A stretch of 64,000 bases of DNA. Source: Stenocarpella maydis. Lineage: Eukaryota > Ascomycota > Sordariomycetes > Diaporthales > Diaporthaceae. Each line of letters begins with the position of its first letter. Position 1 is the first letter of the stretch. The stretch is taken from contig NQMI01000023.1 of assembly GCA_002270565.1 (NCBI GenBank), positions 248,001-312,000 of the forward strand, read 5' to 3'. The notes below the pieces were generated by a model. That model did no database searches. It saw only the letters and a program-made list of their open reading frames with translations, and was not told where the DNA came from. Both the position numbers and the translations under genes were made by a program. Below, in pieces: positions 1 through 11,286 of the stretch.

Positions 1-1500
1 GCGACACCCTGAGGTTATCTCGAAGATAGGCCGTAAACAAGAAGCCGAAAGATTCACCTCATTTACTCCCAAGGCAGTCAACTAGTATTTTAATAAGCTG
101 GAGGACTTTAACTGGGTGGAAGCAGACTTAATAGTTAATGTAGATGAGGGTGGTATCATGGAAGGAAACAGTATGCCTAGTACTTATTTATTTACTTAAG
201 GATACTATTTTTAACTGACTTTTGAAAGCCTATAACAAATTTATACTAGGAAGTGCTGAGAAGCGGTCCGTAGCCATTAAAGAAAATGCCTCTCAAGCCA
301 TTATCACAGTGATTAACTCTGTAACTGCAACAGGCCACTATTTACCCCCAGGCCTTATATTTAAAGGAATGAACCTCTAGCAACAGTAGTTTATGAGAGA
401 ATTCCGGAAGATTGTGCCCCCAGAGTGGGGATTTGAAGTCTTACTGAATGGCTGGATGAGCAATGAGATTGCTGTTAAATGGCTATGAGATATCTTCCTT
501 CTGGTAATGAATAAGATCCGGAATAATAATGAGTCCCGAGTAATTCTTCTTATACTTGATAGCCATGATAGCTATCGAAGTGTTGAGTTTATAATGATGT
601 GCTATAGGCACAATGTGAACCCGTGCTGGCTTCCTGTATATACTTCTTACGGTCTTTAGCCCCTTAATAATGGTATCTTTAGCGTACTAAAGGGGGCTTT
701 TAATATAGAGTTAGAAAAGGTGTCTAGCTATATTAATTTGACTCCTCTTGGAAAGATCAACTTTATTAGATATTTACTTAAAGCTTGGAAAGCCGTTACA
801 GCTAGAATAATTAAGAATGCATTCAGATACTATGGTATTTACCCTATATCTTGTGATAAGGTATTGTAGCACCCAGAGATTAAGCTAGATTAGCTAAATA
901 AGCTGGAATAGGAGAATTCTGGTGATGCAGCCAGTGTTAAAGCTGCTGAATCATCTAGTAAGGAGGAAGAGACTATCACCAGGGACTATATGATGAGTTT
1001 AGCCCCTTGGAATAATCGCCTGGCTAGATATAAAGCTAAACGGATTGCTGATGAGATGGATAGTCTTCGGTCTTGTATTGCCTTACTAGAAAATGAGAAC
1101 TATAGCCTTAAAGTCGAAAAAGAGGTCTGAGAGAAGACACGATGCTGTAAGGCTATACCTAACCCTAATGTAGAGTTTACGACTATGTTCGAGATAGGGA
1201 AGAAAGACCTTACTGTAGAGGCACTGGAAGAAGAGCTACGGCCTTAGAAATGCTGTAAAGTTGCTTAACCTGAGGTGGAAGTAGAGGAGGAGGAAGATTC
1301 TGAGAATGCATCTGAGCTAGAAGTTTTGGAGCAGATTGTGGCATGCAGTGGGCGTAGAGTTCGATGTCCGGCTAGATTACAAGATTGAGTGACTTCTCAT
1401 GATCATTTTCATATAGCTATGAAGTGTGTATCACCAGAATTGATTGAGTTGTGGCTGTTTGAAAAACTTCTCTTTGTGTGGTGCGGTGATAATTAGCGCT
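1..1500 (+). mobile_element. Dead pogo/Fot1-like (DDE_1) DNA transposon, 5' end outside window
   Basis: No long reading frame survives, but one frame keeps the end of a pogo/Tigger-type transposase. Around 620-710 it reads NPCWLPVYTSYG, a stop, then PLNNGIFSVLKG. This is the block LPPHTSHILQPLNVGVFSLL seen in the second copy at 24085, which holds the region around the third catalytic Asp in this family. Stops are mostly TAG/TAA where Gln is expected, for example TAG at 378-380 and 387-389. The downstream acidic C-terminal stretch (about 1200-1330) is also recognisable. The sequence becomes GC-richer at about 1495-1560, possibly the terminal repeat, but the partner end is not in the window. 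The element is non-functional. Family assignment is fairly sure; exact limits are not. Confidence 0.6.
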
Positions 1501-1868
1501 GCCCGAAGGTGGGTGTGCCCGAAGGTCCATGAGGCACGGTACGGGCTACACCCAGAGTTGTAAATATGTATCCCCTACTCACAACCTAATATAGCTTGGA
1601 GGGCTGTGTATGTANCCCCAAAACCATGGAGATCAACAACATAACCCGCCTGCACCACTCGCTCGTGTCCTATGTACACTCACAAATAGCTACTTACACA
1701 TCCCAGCCCAGCCTCTTTGCGCCGTGGTCGCTCCTCATATACAGCAGACAATCTCATCGCAGACAGAACATCTGCCTATCGCACACAGCTCACAAGCATC
1801 ACAACCTCGTCGCAGGTCCACGCTATCATCTGCACACAGAGACACACGCCGCCAACGGCACTGACATC
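1501..1868. other. Upstream region of the SAP-like gene; contains one ambiguous base
   Basis: This spacer joins the transposon end to the first ATG of the next gene. It is mixed in composition and has an N at 1615. CA-rich stretches (about 1650-1860) precede the ATG, as is common for fungal 5' leaders. I see no TATA box that I would defend and no further gene. Confidence 0.4.
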
Positions 1869-3203
1869 ATGTCGAGCTCGTCCAACAGCTTCCTGCGCAG
1901 CCAGCGCAAGTCCGGCCTCCTCGAGTTGGCCGAGACTGTTGGTCTGCAAAAGTACGTCTGTATTTGATTTCCTGTCAAGCTCTCGCCTCCCGCTCCCGTG
2001 TCGCTTCGCGGCGTGCGGGGTTGCGCTGTGTCTGTCGCATCGCGCACATCCGACCTGGGCATGTATTTGCGTCGCAAACACGCATGCGCGCTGTCGCCAT
2101 ATGCGCAAACCCCAGCTTCCCACTACGCCTTTCGAGCTTGGCCATCGGGTGATTAACTCGCGATGCTGAAACCAGCACCGACGGCCTGAAGAAAAGTGAG
2201 CTCGAGGTCGCCCTCGACGACTACCTCGCCGAGAACTCGAGCCAGTTTAGCAAGAACCCAGCAGCCCTGCCTTACTACCAGGCGCGTGCTCGCGCGACAG
2301 GCTCACCAGTAAAGAGGGAATTACCGCCTCCTGCTGAAGCCCCCAAGACCACGAAGCGAAGGGCCGCCAAGGCAGCTGAACAGAACATTGCTGCCACTGC
2401 CGGGTGAGTTTGCGCCGTACGCCCCGCTCGCGGCGCGTCTTGTCGCGCCCGGGGGGTCAGCCCTTGTAAACAGGAGCGGCAATACTGATAAGCGCGCGAC
2501 CAGAGATGACTCGGAACTGGCCTTGACCTCCGCGACGCCAGCCCCCGCCCTGTCCCTTGCCCGGCGCATCCCGCTCCCCGCCTCACCGGCCGACGTTGCA
2601 CGGGTCGTGGACGAGCGCACCGTCGCGCTCCGCGAGCGCGTCACGAGCCTCTACGAGGAATCAGGCATCAAGGAGGTCGCATACAACACGCGCGACACGC
2701 TGTCCACAGTCACCTCGATCCTGTTCTCCATCAACGCGTTTGAGCTCTACCACCTGCGGAAAGAAATCCTCTCGGACCGCTACGCCTTCACCATCCCCGC
2801 CATCCCGGCGCTGGGGACGTTGGACTACCCCGTCGAGGTTCCCGATATGTTCCTGTTGCTGACCAGGTCGTTCTGGAACCCCGCGCTGCTCTGGGCTTTT
2901 ACCAGCGTCGTCGTGCCCTCTTTCTTCGGATTCTACTTCAACCTCTCGGCTGCGCACTCGCAGTCTGGTCGCGGAAGGAGAAGCTCGCAGCCGGAGAACG
3001 TTGTTGATCTGTTGACCTTCAGCATCGCGAAGGCGATCATCACGTATGTCATCTACCAACAGGGTGTCACCTTTGGCGGCTGGGTTGACCAGACGTCCGT
3101 GGCTCGCATCAACTCGGCCGTCTACGGGGGTTGGAAGGGCGTCATTGTTGGCGCCGCAATCACTGGCATTGCGAGCCTCTATGACGCCGTGTTGCGGAAG
3201 TAG
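1869..3203 (+). CDS. SAP-like domain membrane protein, three exons (336 aa)
   Basis: Exons are 1869-1951, 2176-2403 and 2504-3203. Donors are GTACGT and GTGAGT, acceptors CCAG and CCAG, and the frame is open across both junctions. Residues about 8-50 form a short helical SAP-like module (GLLELAETVGLQ, then DGLKKSELEVALDDYLAEN), a fold often used for nucleic-acid binding. A basic linker with TKRRAAKAA (about 85-95) follows. The C-terminal half carries hydrophobic segments at about 233-252, 269-288 and 313-330, so the protein is probably membrane-embedded with the SAP-like part on one face. It resembles a conserved fungal hypothetical family; a nuclear-envelope role like that of LEM/HeH proteins is only a guess. 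The gene is intact and GC-rich beside AT-rich dead transposons. Alternative starts inside exon 3 would lose the conserved N-terminus. Confidence 0.85.
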
Positions 3204-5915
3204 AGCTCTCGCTAGGTGTGGGCGGGGTGTGACCTGGCCGTCATCCAGAACGGCGCCTGTCCCGCACCACTGTGACATACTAGCCTCTCTTGGACTATAT
3301 ACTGGACTCTGTGGGGCACGCGTGCAATCTCCGGGTGTGGTGGGTTTCACTGCGCCCCAGAGAAGGGTGTTACAAGGCGTTTACGGCGTTGTGGCGTCGC
3401 AGGCCCTAGGGCTCCCTTCTCGTTGAAATACCTCCCTTTGATTCTTTTTTGCGCTGGGTCTTGCTAAAATCAAGACATAGCGAGCCCCTATTCCACATGA
3501 GGGCGGTCTCATTAGTCAACCTGAGCTTTTCTCGTCGCATGCCGACAGCTGTGCCTCGTGGGTTTGAAAGACGGTGGGTGGAAGTTGGATGATCACGGTG
3601 TTGTTGGATCCAGCGGCGGCCCTGTTTTTTGTGAACAGTGATTCCCCCCCCCCCAACTTCAACCTCTTTACTGCTACTAGTAAGCAGGCACTCCATTGCA
3701 TAAACTTGGGCTGATAGATTAAATGCGTACTGCTTAAGAAGTTCAGCATCAACGGTCTGAAGATGTCGACGTGGTTACAGAACCAGCGGCATCGGTCGCG
3801 GCCCCGGCCCTGCTTGAGATTGCTTCTTAATATTGTCGGACCTGGGCTGGCCTGCCCGGCAGCCAGCAATTGCCCAGCCCTAGCTGGCAAGCATTCTTTC
3901 CATCAGGTCAGGCCGGCTCATCTCCAGAGGCACCATGTTTGACTGGTCCTCCACCTGGTTGGGCACTTCCTAGCTATAAAGAGGTGGTGATAATGGAATA
4001 TAAACCCAAGGCTTGCTTCATGGTTTATAAATCAGCAAGCTAGATATTCAGTCACATACGGCCATAGGTATCAGAAAATTCGGGATCCCGTCCGCTCTCC
4101 CATAGACAAGCTGGTAACCGCTGGATTAGTAGTTGGGTCGGTGACGACCAGCGAATACCCGGTGCTGTATGTTTTGATTTTTTTTCTTTCATCATTATCT
4201 TGTATAAGCTGGTCCCCTCTGAGGGGCCGAGCATATATCTGCTGGTTAACCTTATAGTCTCCTAGGCCTACATATCCGTGCAAGATTTGTATTAGGGGAT
4301 TGTATTTAATAGGTGGGTTGTTTAAATTCTCGCATCCACACTAAACCAATCCGGCATCGCTGCATTAAATGTAACCTGGACCCGCTCTCTGAAGGCTTTA
4401 AGTGAGGCCACCAACACATAAATATCCAGTATAGACTCCGTAAACCTTATCTTCACAGGGCTAAAGATATTGATAGGCTTGGCCGCATTAAAACCGGCAA
4501 AGTATCAAAGATCCCAGTACCGGGACCAGCCGTCTCTGTTGCTCGACTTGGCGAAGCTGTAGCAAGAGCTGCTCGTCACCAACCAAGGCAACACTTACAG
4601 CAAACACCTCTAGCACAGGAAATTCATTGTCTTGCACTATGCTGCAATCTAGATCCTAAGCTATACAAGGGGATATATTGTTAATAGCTCTATTTTTATT
4701 ATAATAGACACAGCTATAATGCTATTTTTGGATGGGTTAGTATGCCGTCTAGATAATGCAATAGCGCCACCCCCCCCGTAATGCAGACTCCAGTTGTAAG
4801 ATCAGAGACGGCCGCTTAGAGGACACTATTATCAGAAAGACCCATAACAAGACTATAATCAACCGTCTTAGTGTTGCTGCGGGTCTGCATATACGCAAAG
4901 TCCTATCTAAACAAGCCCCTCCCTTCTGCTAGTTACCCCACTGGAATCTAAGCTAGCCGAGCTGGCCGTAACGGTATTACAGAATTCCAAAAGCACATCG
5001 CTATTATTCGGTCCAGGACTATCCGCAGGAGCCAAGTTATTCATATTCCTCTTCAGTTAGATTGAGTTGCCCTCCATCATAGCAGTTATAATAAGCTTGA
5101 CCGAAACAGAGGGCTTGTCTGTCCCTGCCTCCGTGCCTCTGTCTATTCGCCCCGGCCCGTGAATATCTAGTTTAGTAATGAAGAATAAACATTTATACTC
5201 CAGCTGCATTCACACCGCTGGTTCATTTTTTGCAACATAGCTTTAGAGAGCATCTTGTGCAATAGCTTGAGTTTAACTTTAGTATAGTTAGCTGGAGTAA
5301 AACTATCAAGGCTTGTATAAGAGAGGTCTAGCAGGCAAAAGTAGTTAGGTAGAGGCACTATTCGATATACCTTCTTATACATAATACTACAAACTTCCCC
5401 TACCACCACCCCATATCTTCATTAATTAACATCTGGTATCTAGTTCTATAGATTCTTTATCTGTTAGAATACTAATAGCAACTTTGATGCGAATTCTTCC
5501 CTATCCTATGACTTAATATAGGCTGGTGTCTCAAACTTTAGAAGGTAGTCTCATGTTTTTAATTCGCTCTTTAGCTTTTTGGGAGTTACCCGCAGCTACA
5601 GCCGCTTGCATTGCTGCCAGATTGGGGGGGTGGGGCTAATTTTCTGAGCTGTCATGTCAGTAGGGCAATAAATGTTATGAAAGAGCCCACGTGGAGGCTA
5701 GCTACCTCCGACCAGTCGGTTCAGTGCTTTCTATCAGATGGTTGCAGAGATGATTGCATAGATGATGGTAGTCGTGGTGCTGAAAGTTTTGGTATTTATG
5801 GACTGCATAGACCTAATTACTTGACTATTCAATACCCGGTAACTATACTAACAAACGAGTTCTTTCCAAGGACGGTGCTACCTAATACAAATAAGCTGGG
5901 CGGTTCTTGCCTCAC
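3204..5915. other. Gene-poor degenerate stretch
   Basis: About 2.7 kb without an intact gene. Homopolymer runs occur at 3646-3655 (C), 4768-4776 (C) and 5624-5630 (G). The first 500 bp is probably the 3' region of the SAP-like gene. From about 4000 the DNA becomes AT-rich. Minus-strand coding remnants of unknown type lie at 4052-4480, listed separately. A minus frame at 5167-5409 (80 codons, CLLDLSYTSLDSFTPAN) may belong to the same dead gene. A plus-strand frame at 5611-5931 shows no recognisable feature. Confidence 0.4.
4052..4480 (-). pseudogene. Broken gene of unknown family
   Basis: Read on the minus strand, about 4480-4350 gives a protein-like stretch (PINIFSPVKIRFTESI, then AFRERVQVTFNAAMPDW) ending at a stop. 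About 4300-4071 gives a second protein-like frame (HGYVGLGDYKVNQQIY, then GYSLVVTDPTTNPAV). The two are in different frames with stops between. The composition looks coding rather than random, but I do not recognise a family. It may be a mutated host gene or part of a repeat. Confidence 0.3.
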
Positions 5916-7420
5916 TCACGTGGTAGTTTGAAGCCGCCACTCACAATTCTTTGAAAAAAGGCGTCCGGGGTCATACGCTTCTGCAACCCGCCGGAGTTGC
6001 GCGACCATTAGCTTACCATAACTGCCAATTGGATCTTGCCATACAGCAGTATAATTCAAATACTTATCCTTTTCAGCTATTCCCACAAGATTTTGAACTG
6101 AGTACGTAACATCCTCCAGTCACGACTCAACAAGTTGGAATCCCGCGGCATCTAGAGAATACATTGAAAAGAAAGCCAAGACAATGTCATCCTCCGGAGC
6201 CATCTCCGATGAGAACGGCATTGAATTGTGTGGCGCATTCGCATCAGGAGGAGGAGGTATGGACTGAAATGTCAGGACACTTGTTATGTTCGGCTCCGAA
6301 AGAGCCAGCGAGTTGGCTGCATTTTTCCAGAATGAGTGGACCTCATTGATGATGCTGTCGGATATCGGGAAGCTCAGAGTCGAGTATAACGCGCTGACGG
6401 TATCTTTAGCCATATCCAGACAAACTGGGGCACCCAGAAATCAAGAAAGAGCAAATCAAAGACACCAACTTACAACTGGTTTGTTGGCTGAAACAGTTCG
6501 AGCTCTTCCGCAATATCAGAAGTATTGGATATCCTCACGGTGTTTGTAAGCTGTGGCTGTATACTTGTGAAATGTCTCAGCGCACTCGCATTGACTGCCG
6601 GCTTCGTATAGAACATATTTTTTGTGCTTGAGTAGAGCTCCTGTTGACTGAATTAGACAAAAGTCTGTTCAAATTTAGCAAAGGGGTCATGAGTGGCTGT
6701 CTTGAAGGCCCTGAATGCCGACAATTGCGCAGCATCGGCGGATTCTGGGTACTGAATTGCGCCACCCCAGAATACAGCCTGTGGATAAGTGATGAGATCG
6801 AATCTGGTGACGATCCCCAAATGACTGTGACCACCTTTCAGGGCACGAAAGAGATCAGCATGAGAAGTCGCGTTCGCATCGATAATGCGGCCGTTTGCGA
6901 GTACGACCTGCATGTTTTTGACGTTACCACACCGAAACCGTGCTGTGGAGAGAAGAACGACAGGCCACTTGTAGAAAAGTGTAAGTCACGTGAAAAGAAG
7001 CAAACGGTGGATGAGCCTGGTGAGCCTCAGACGAAAGCTTACCCCCTGTTATGAAGCCGCCAACTTCGACAGACGCAACACGAGCTCCCACGGCGGTTTG
7101 GTTGAGGTCCTGGAGAGCCTTATAGACATCAATCCACAGCGCACCCGTGCCGACAGATACCACATTGGAGGTTGCTAGTGGAGTGATTTTGTTCAAGCCT
7201 CAGAGGTCCACGGTAACTCCATGATCGCTGTTCGAGAAGCCCACATTTGGAGAATGTCCGCCGCTCCTCAGGGACAGCCTCAGGAGAGGTAGCTCCTGTT
7301 CCAGCAGCTCTGACAATTTCTACAACGTCTTGTGCAGTACTGGGAGTCACGATGCAGTCTGGCCTTTGACGCTGACCCAAGAAAATAACCATTGACATGA
7401 AGAACTCGACTATACAGCCG
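5916..7420 (-). pseudogene. Dead BBE-type FAD-linked oxidoreductase
   Basis: Successive minus-strand frames give the order expected of a berberine-bridge/6-hydroxynicotine-oxidase-like enzyme: PDCIVTPSTAQDVVEIVRAAG (7380-7310), the FAD-contact motif RSGGHSPN (about 7260), a GGFITGG block (about 7060), [12 protein letters not shown] and [14 protein letters not shown] (about 6985-6890), [14 protein letters not shown], and the C-terminal BBE part VAEAYDPGRLFSKN (about 5950). Living members attach FAD covalently and oxidise alcohols or sugars, often in secondary metabolism. Lesions are: a one-base shift just before RSGGH (about 7270), TGA after VTVDL (about 7200), a shift between GFG and GNV (about 6930), TAA after EQTFV (about 6650), and TGA in ES*LEDV (about 6115). 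Two GT-AG introns are still visible (about 7055-6990 and near 6475-6420). Two of the stops fit CGA to TGA. Family certain, non-function very likely. Confidence 0.8.
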
Positions 7421-8959
7421 GGTCCTGATCACTTTGTGATCGCTGGTATTGTGCTCCAGCTTCTTCATAGTGTGCTTGAAACCAAACATCTGCGTATGGT
7501 TAGTGCGAGACAGGTTAAGCCCAAGTGGGGTTAGATGACATACATCGGCGTACACAGCGCGCTAAGAGAGACAGGAAGCCTCGCTAAGCTCAGATATTTG
7601 TTTCTTCGTTGACACAACCACAACCGGGGCTGCTGGTTGCCAGGGCTTACAGTATTTCCCGGATTGCTGCAGACGTTAGTGAATGAAGGTTCGAGTGGAA
7701 ACGCAACACAGGTTTGCCTCTCAGAAATTCTCTCATGGTGCATATGATTTTGGCAATGTGATTTCCAAGGTTGCGATCCCACGGTACATGAGTAGTAGAA
7801 GCTCCCGAGCGACGACATTAGATGAACTATCTGTAACTGAATGTAGGCTTTGATGCTTACAAGCCAACCTTTGACATCTGGGTAGATCGCTACCCCGGTG
7901 ACGACCATAAACAAGGCCCAATGCACCCTCTCATCATCAACAATTCCCTTCATATCGATCGACGGCATATTTGTGTAGGATAAATGACAAAGCTCCAATA
8001 CGACCAAGTAGAGTTTACGTTCTTCTTTTGATGCAAGAGTCCAGAGGAAACAAAAAACAAAATACAATCCTCAAGTGTTCCTTCAACTGGAAGAATGTCC
8101 GCGTACGTCTGGTTGCGTTTCACTTCACCTTTACTGTCTTAAAGAGTTCCACATCTGGACAGATGACCATGGGAGCTGCTATGTGATTACGAGGGCTTTC
8201 CATTTGCCACTGCGGCGTCTGCCTAGGTACGTAGCGATCCGTTTGTGTGTGTGTGTGTCTATGTCTATCGTGTGGTCAGGCACCCAAGCTCACAGGACGA
8301 TCCACACGAATCTGGACAACGGGCTGAACGAGAGGGTACCTGGGAAAATTGTACCTGTGTATCTAACTACATAACTACATAAAGTAGTGGGTAGTTGGCG
8401 AGGTCACCCAGCAAGTTGTAGGTAGACTACTACTGCCAGCCTATGCCAGGTGGGTCGCACTAAAGTTGATATGGGGACCAACAGGACCATTCTGTGTCAC
8501 TGTCCGCGTTGCATTGTCAACTTTGAGGGATGGATCCATGCTGCCCGGCTGGAGCACGGTGCTGTGCCGTGACCTAAGATCATTGTAGGCTTCGTATTTG
8601 CGCCGCATGTCGCATCAGGCGCTTGTTATGCCCTGCGCTCTCCACCAACTTGCAGCGGCACCCTGACTTCCGGGCCATACCGCTGACGGATGCGTGCCTA
8701 CGACTGTCCCCATGAATCTGGCTCTGCTCGTTGTTGGTCCCTAGCGTCTGCAACCACTCTGCGAAGTATTCTCCATTTGTGGTTCGTTTTTTTTTTTTTG
8801 AGATCGGAGATTCGCACCCCCAAAAACGGAGGGCGCACCCCCTGTGCAAATATATTTACGTGCACCACCCAATTTGTATGTATAACATTAATTTGACTAC
8901 ATTTGCTATTCTCATCACCATAATATCACTATACTCCCGTGGGCACCCAATCGCTTAAA
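7421..8959. other. No convincing gene; possible 5' part of the dead FAD oxidase and microsatellite
   Basis: The segment about 7420-7700 (minus) could hold the N-terminal exon of the neighbouring dead oxidase; a frame there contains a Cys-containing stretch (FTNVCSNPGNTV) but no clear signal peptide. A 178-codon minus frame at 7531-8067 has no recognisable domain. A short TG repeat lies at 8248-8262 and a T run near 8787-8801. From about 8800 the DNA turns AT-rich and leads into the next mobile relic. Confidence 0.35.
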
Positions 8960-10339
8960 CCCGTGGTATTTTCCCCATGCATCTAGTTTACAGCCACTAT
9001 GATCTCGTTGAGAATCTCCTCCTCGCTATCCTCATTGCCGGCGACATTGTCGTCGCTAAGGACCTCCCCAACTAACTAGTGCACCTTTGGCAACCCGTTA
9101 ATACTTCTTACTACCCCCATAGACTGCTTCTTTGCTGCTGAAGAAGCTGTTGCCGCAAGTGTCGTGATCTTTATTGCCTGGCGTTTTTGCTTCAGAGGCT
9201 GATGCTTTCCTTACTTTATCAGCCCTGCCATTAGCTGCTGGTTTTAGCGGACGGCTGTCTGCTGGGCATTGCTGCTATAGGTATCCTCCTTATCCAGGGA
9301 CTGGAGGGTCTTGTTATTCCACTCGAAAGCTAAGTTAACCCTCTGCATGGAAGCCATCATCACCCTCATTTTATTACCAGCCCTACTGCCTAGATTGATA
9401 GTGGTAGCAGCGGTCTTCTTGCTTATGATGGCCTTCTTATGTAACTTAAAGATGCTATCTTTATCTGCTGTAAATATAATAATATCTTAAGGTCTTCCCT
9501 TTGTGGCGGTAACCTTCTTTGGTGAGAGCATTATGAGGAGCAGGTTTGCGACTAAGAGGTTATAATTAAGATAGTATATAGTGTGAATATTGCCCTTCTT
9601 GAGAGGAAGATCAGCCTGCTCTTTATCAGCTATACGGCTAGCGCAAATTAAGCTGTACTAAGTGCTAATAGGGCATTTATAGCTTAAAGCCGTATATCCT
9701 CCTTATAGCATATTACCATAAAGCATATATAGCGCCTACTGCCTAGTTTTTATGAGAATATTAAGCGCTACCCTTACAACTTAAAGAGGAAGCTTGCCTA
9801 ATTACTTCTGCCTATTGAACTTTATAAGGGCTACTATCTTCTAATAGGCTTCCTTAAGATGAAATTCATATGCTATATCCTTAAGAGTAGTGTAAACTGC
9901 CTATATAAGATAGAGAAGATTACCTATATTATGGTTAAGATATTACTTTAGTTTCCAGTATATACTCTTTATAGAGGATATTATATATAAGCTAAAGTTA
10001 AGGATCTTATAGGTCTAATGGGCAGCCCATTTAGTAATAATCTCCTCCTTCTTATTAATATACTAGGTCTTAAGATAGTTAAGAATTACTATCTAGTTTA
10101 AGAAGACCTCTTAAAGGTGCTACTACGCCTTCTTATAGGTCTTGCGGTCTATAGAGTACTCCATAACCTTAAGGAGGTTGAAAAGCACTTAGTGGGTATA
10201 GGGCATATAATTAGGCACCTTTATTAGCATTATGGAAGCATTTCTTGCTAGTGCATTTAGAGAAGCAAGATCTTTATTGTGATCTTTAAGGTCTTTATTA
10301 CTTGTACCCTTGATAATGCTCTCTATTGCTATATCTACT
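8960..10339 (-). mobile_element. Dead DNA-transposase-like relic, possibly Mutator-like (MULE)
   Basis: Minus-strand reading from 10330 to 8990 gives a long protein interrupted mainly by TAG/TAA where Gln is expected. Features: an N-terminal part like the region after the DDE core of fungal MULEs (PNYMPYTH, then VLFNLLKVMEYSIDRKTYKKA, ITKWAAH), a middle block (DIIIFTADKDSIFKLHKKA) and an acidic tail (DSEEEILNEIIVAVN). Stop pattern and AT content fit RIP. No catalytic DDE residue can be pinned and no terminal repeats were found, so MULE is only the best guess. The left side of a 554-bp LTR abuts it at 10340. Confidence 0.4.
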
Positions 10340-10893
10340 TGTTAAACGGAACCGCTCAGCAAGGAGTTACCCTAGACTTTTTAGCAAGGAGTTACCCTAG
10401 ACTTGCGAGTCAGGCGATTTTCGTCTAAGTACGCCCAGGGCGTGCGTGACGCAAGATGAGTTTGGTGGCCGTGAGTCGATTATTTTGGTCTGCATTTGCA
10501 CCTTAATTTAGACCTCTGCATTACCCTTATTTCTTACCCAAAAAGTATATAACCTCGTGCATTGGATAGCTTGATTTCTGAAGTTTATATGTACTTAATT
10601 TGGGTATTGCTAGGGCTATGGTTGGCTAGTTGCTTGGAACCAAAGATGGTGTGTTGGAAGGGCGAATTTTCCGGCATTTGCAAATTTGCACCAGAGCCTA
10701 CCGCAGCGTGCCCAGGGGTGAGACGACGTCGGAGGGTATATAAGGAGGGCTTACAGAAGCCCAACTTAATTCAATACAAAGTTGTCCAGACCATTGTCAA
10801 TCGTCCCAATTCGCCTCAGAGCACCATACTGCGACCCTGCCGAAACACACACACGCTGAACTGAATGCTATTTTATAGCACAAATTCATCAGA
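10340..10893 (+). mobile_element. Solo LTR, copy A1 (554 bp, no target duplication)
   Basis: It starts TGTTAAACGG and ends ATTCATCAGA, the same ends as two further copies at 29347-29944 (plus) and 31331-31928 (minus). Inside it has a direct repeat of GGAGTTACCCTAGACT at 10363 and 10388 (25-bp period), a TATA-like GGGTATATAAGG near 10734, and a CA-rich end. It is 44 bp shorter than its sisters because one 25-bp repeat and a neighbouring 19-bp piece are absent. The flanks (ctact left, ttata right) do not match, unlike the other two copies. Confidence 0.85.
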
Positions 10894-10955
10894 TTATATT
10901 TTAATAACTCTTATTTATACATTATTATGCAAACTTTAAGTAATATGCATCTAAC
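10894..10955 (+). mobile_element. Fragment of the chromovirus leader
   Basis: This short piece (TTATATTTTAATAACTC, then CTTATTTATACATTATTATG) aligns by eye with the end of the 5' LTR and leader of the chromovirus at 27258-27315, with differences mostly C/T or G/A. Only this stub is present here, so the LTR next to it marks a junction between two unrelated relics. Confidence 0.55.
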
Positions 10956-10966
10956 GGTTGCAGACC

Positions 10967-11286
10967 TCATACAAACACCTCCAAGACCCGCTCCCTCAGC
11001 TTCCCCATGGCCTTGTCAATAGCCTCCTTGATCGCTTCATCCATTTGGTACTCGTCAACGCATTGGCCCAATATCTGGTCCACTGAGTCATTCGTGGCGT
11101 ACTGCTCAGCGATCTTCTCGCGCAGCCGCTCCAGTTGCCCGTTGGTGTAGCCTTGGATATGGTCCGAGACGTTGGTGGGGATGCGGGCGCGGATGCGGTG
11201 GACACCTCGGACGCTGTGGGCTGTTCTGCCTGTGCCCGTTCTTCCTGCGCCATCGCCGACTGCGGACCGCCACCCTCAGGCACCAC
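10967..11286 (-). pseudogene. Small unknown gene with a probable frame break
   Basis: The minus strand from about 11200 down to the stop at 10967-10969 reads as real protein: RIRARIPTNVSDHI, GYTNGQLERLREKIAEQY, VDQILGQCVDEYQMDEA, ending RERVLEVFV. It is helical, Glu/Lys/Arg-rich and probably coiled. The upstream part, starting with ATG at 11284-11286 (MVPEGGGPQSAMAQEERA), is open in another frame, and the switch lies near 11205. No splice sites fit, so a one-base shift is likely. Codon use is GC-rich, unlike the transposons on its left. No family recognised. Confidence 0.45.

Noticed and set aside
3046..3426. 126-codon plus frame overlapping the end of the SAP-like gene
   Set aside because: It lies in another frame of the proven exon 3 and continues into non-coding sequence.
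7531..8067. 178-codon minus frame upstream of the dead FAD oxidase
   Set aside because: No domain, no start context, unusual composition. Kept only as a possible source of the oxidase N-terminus.
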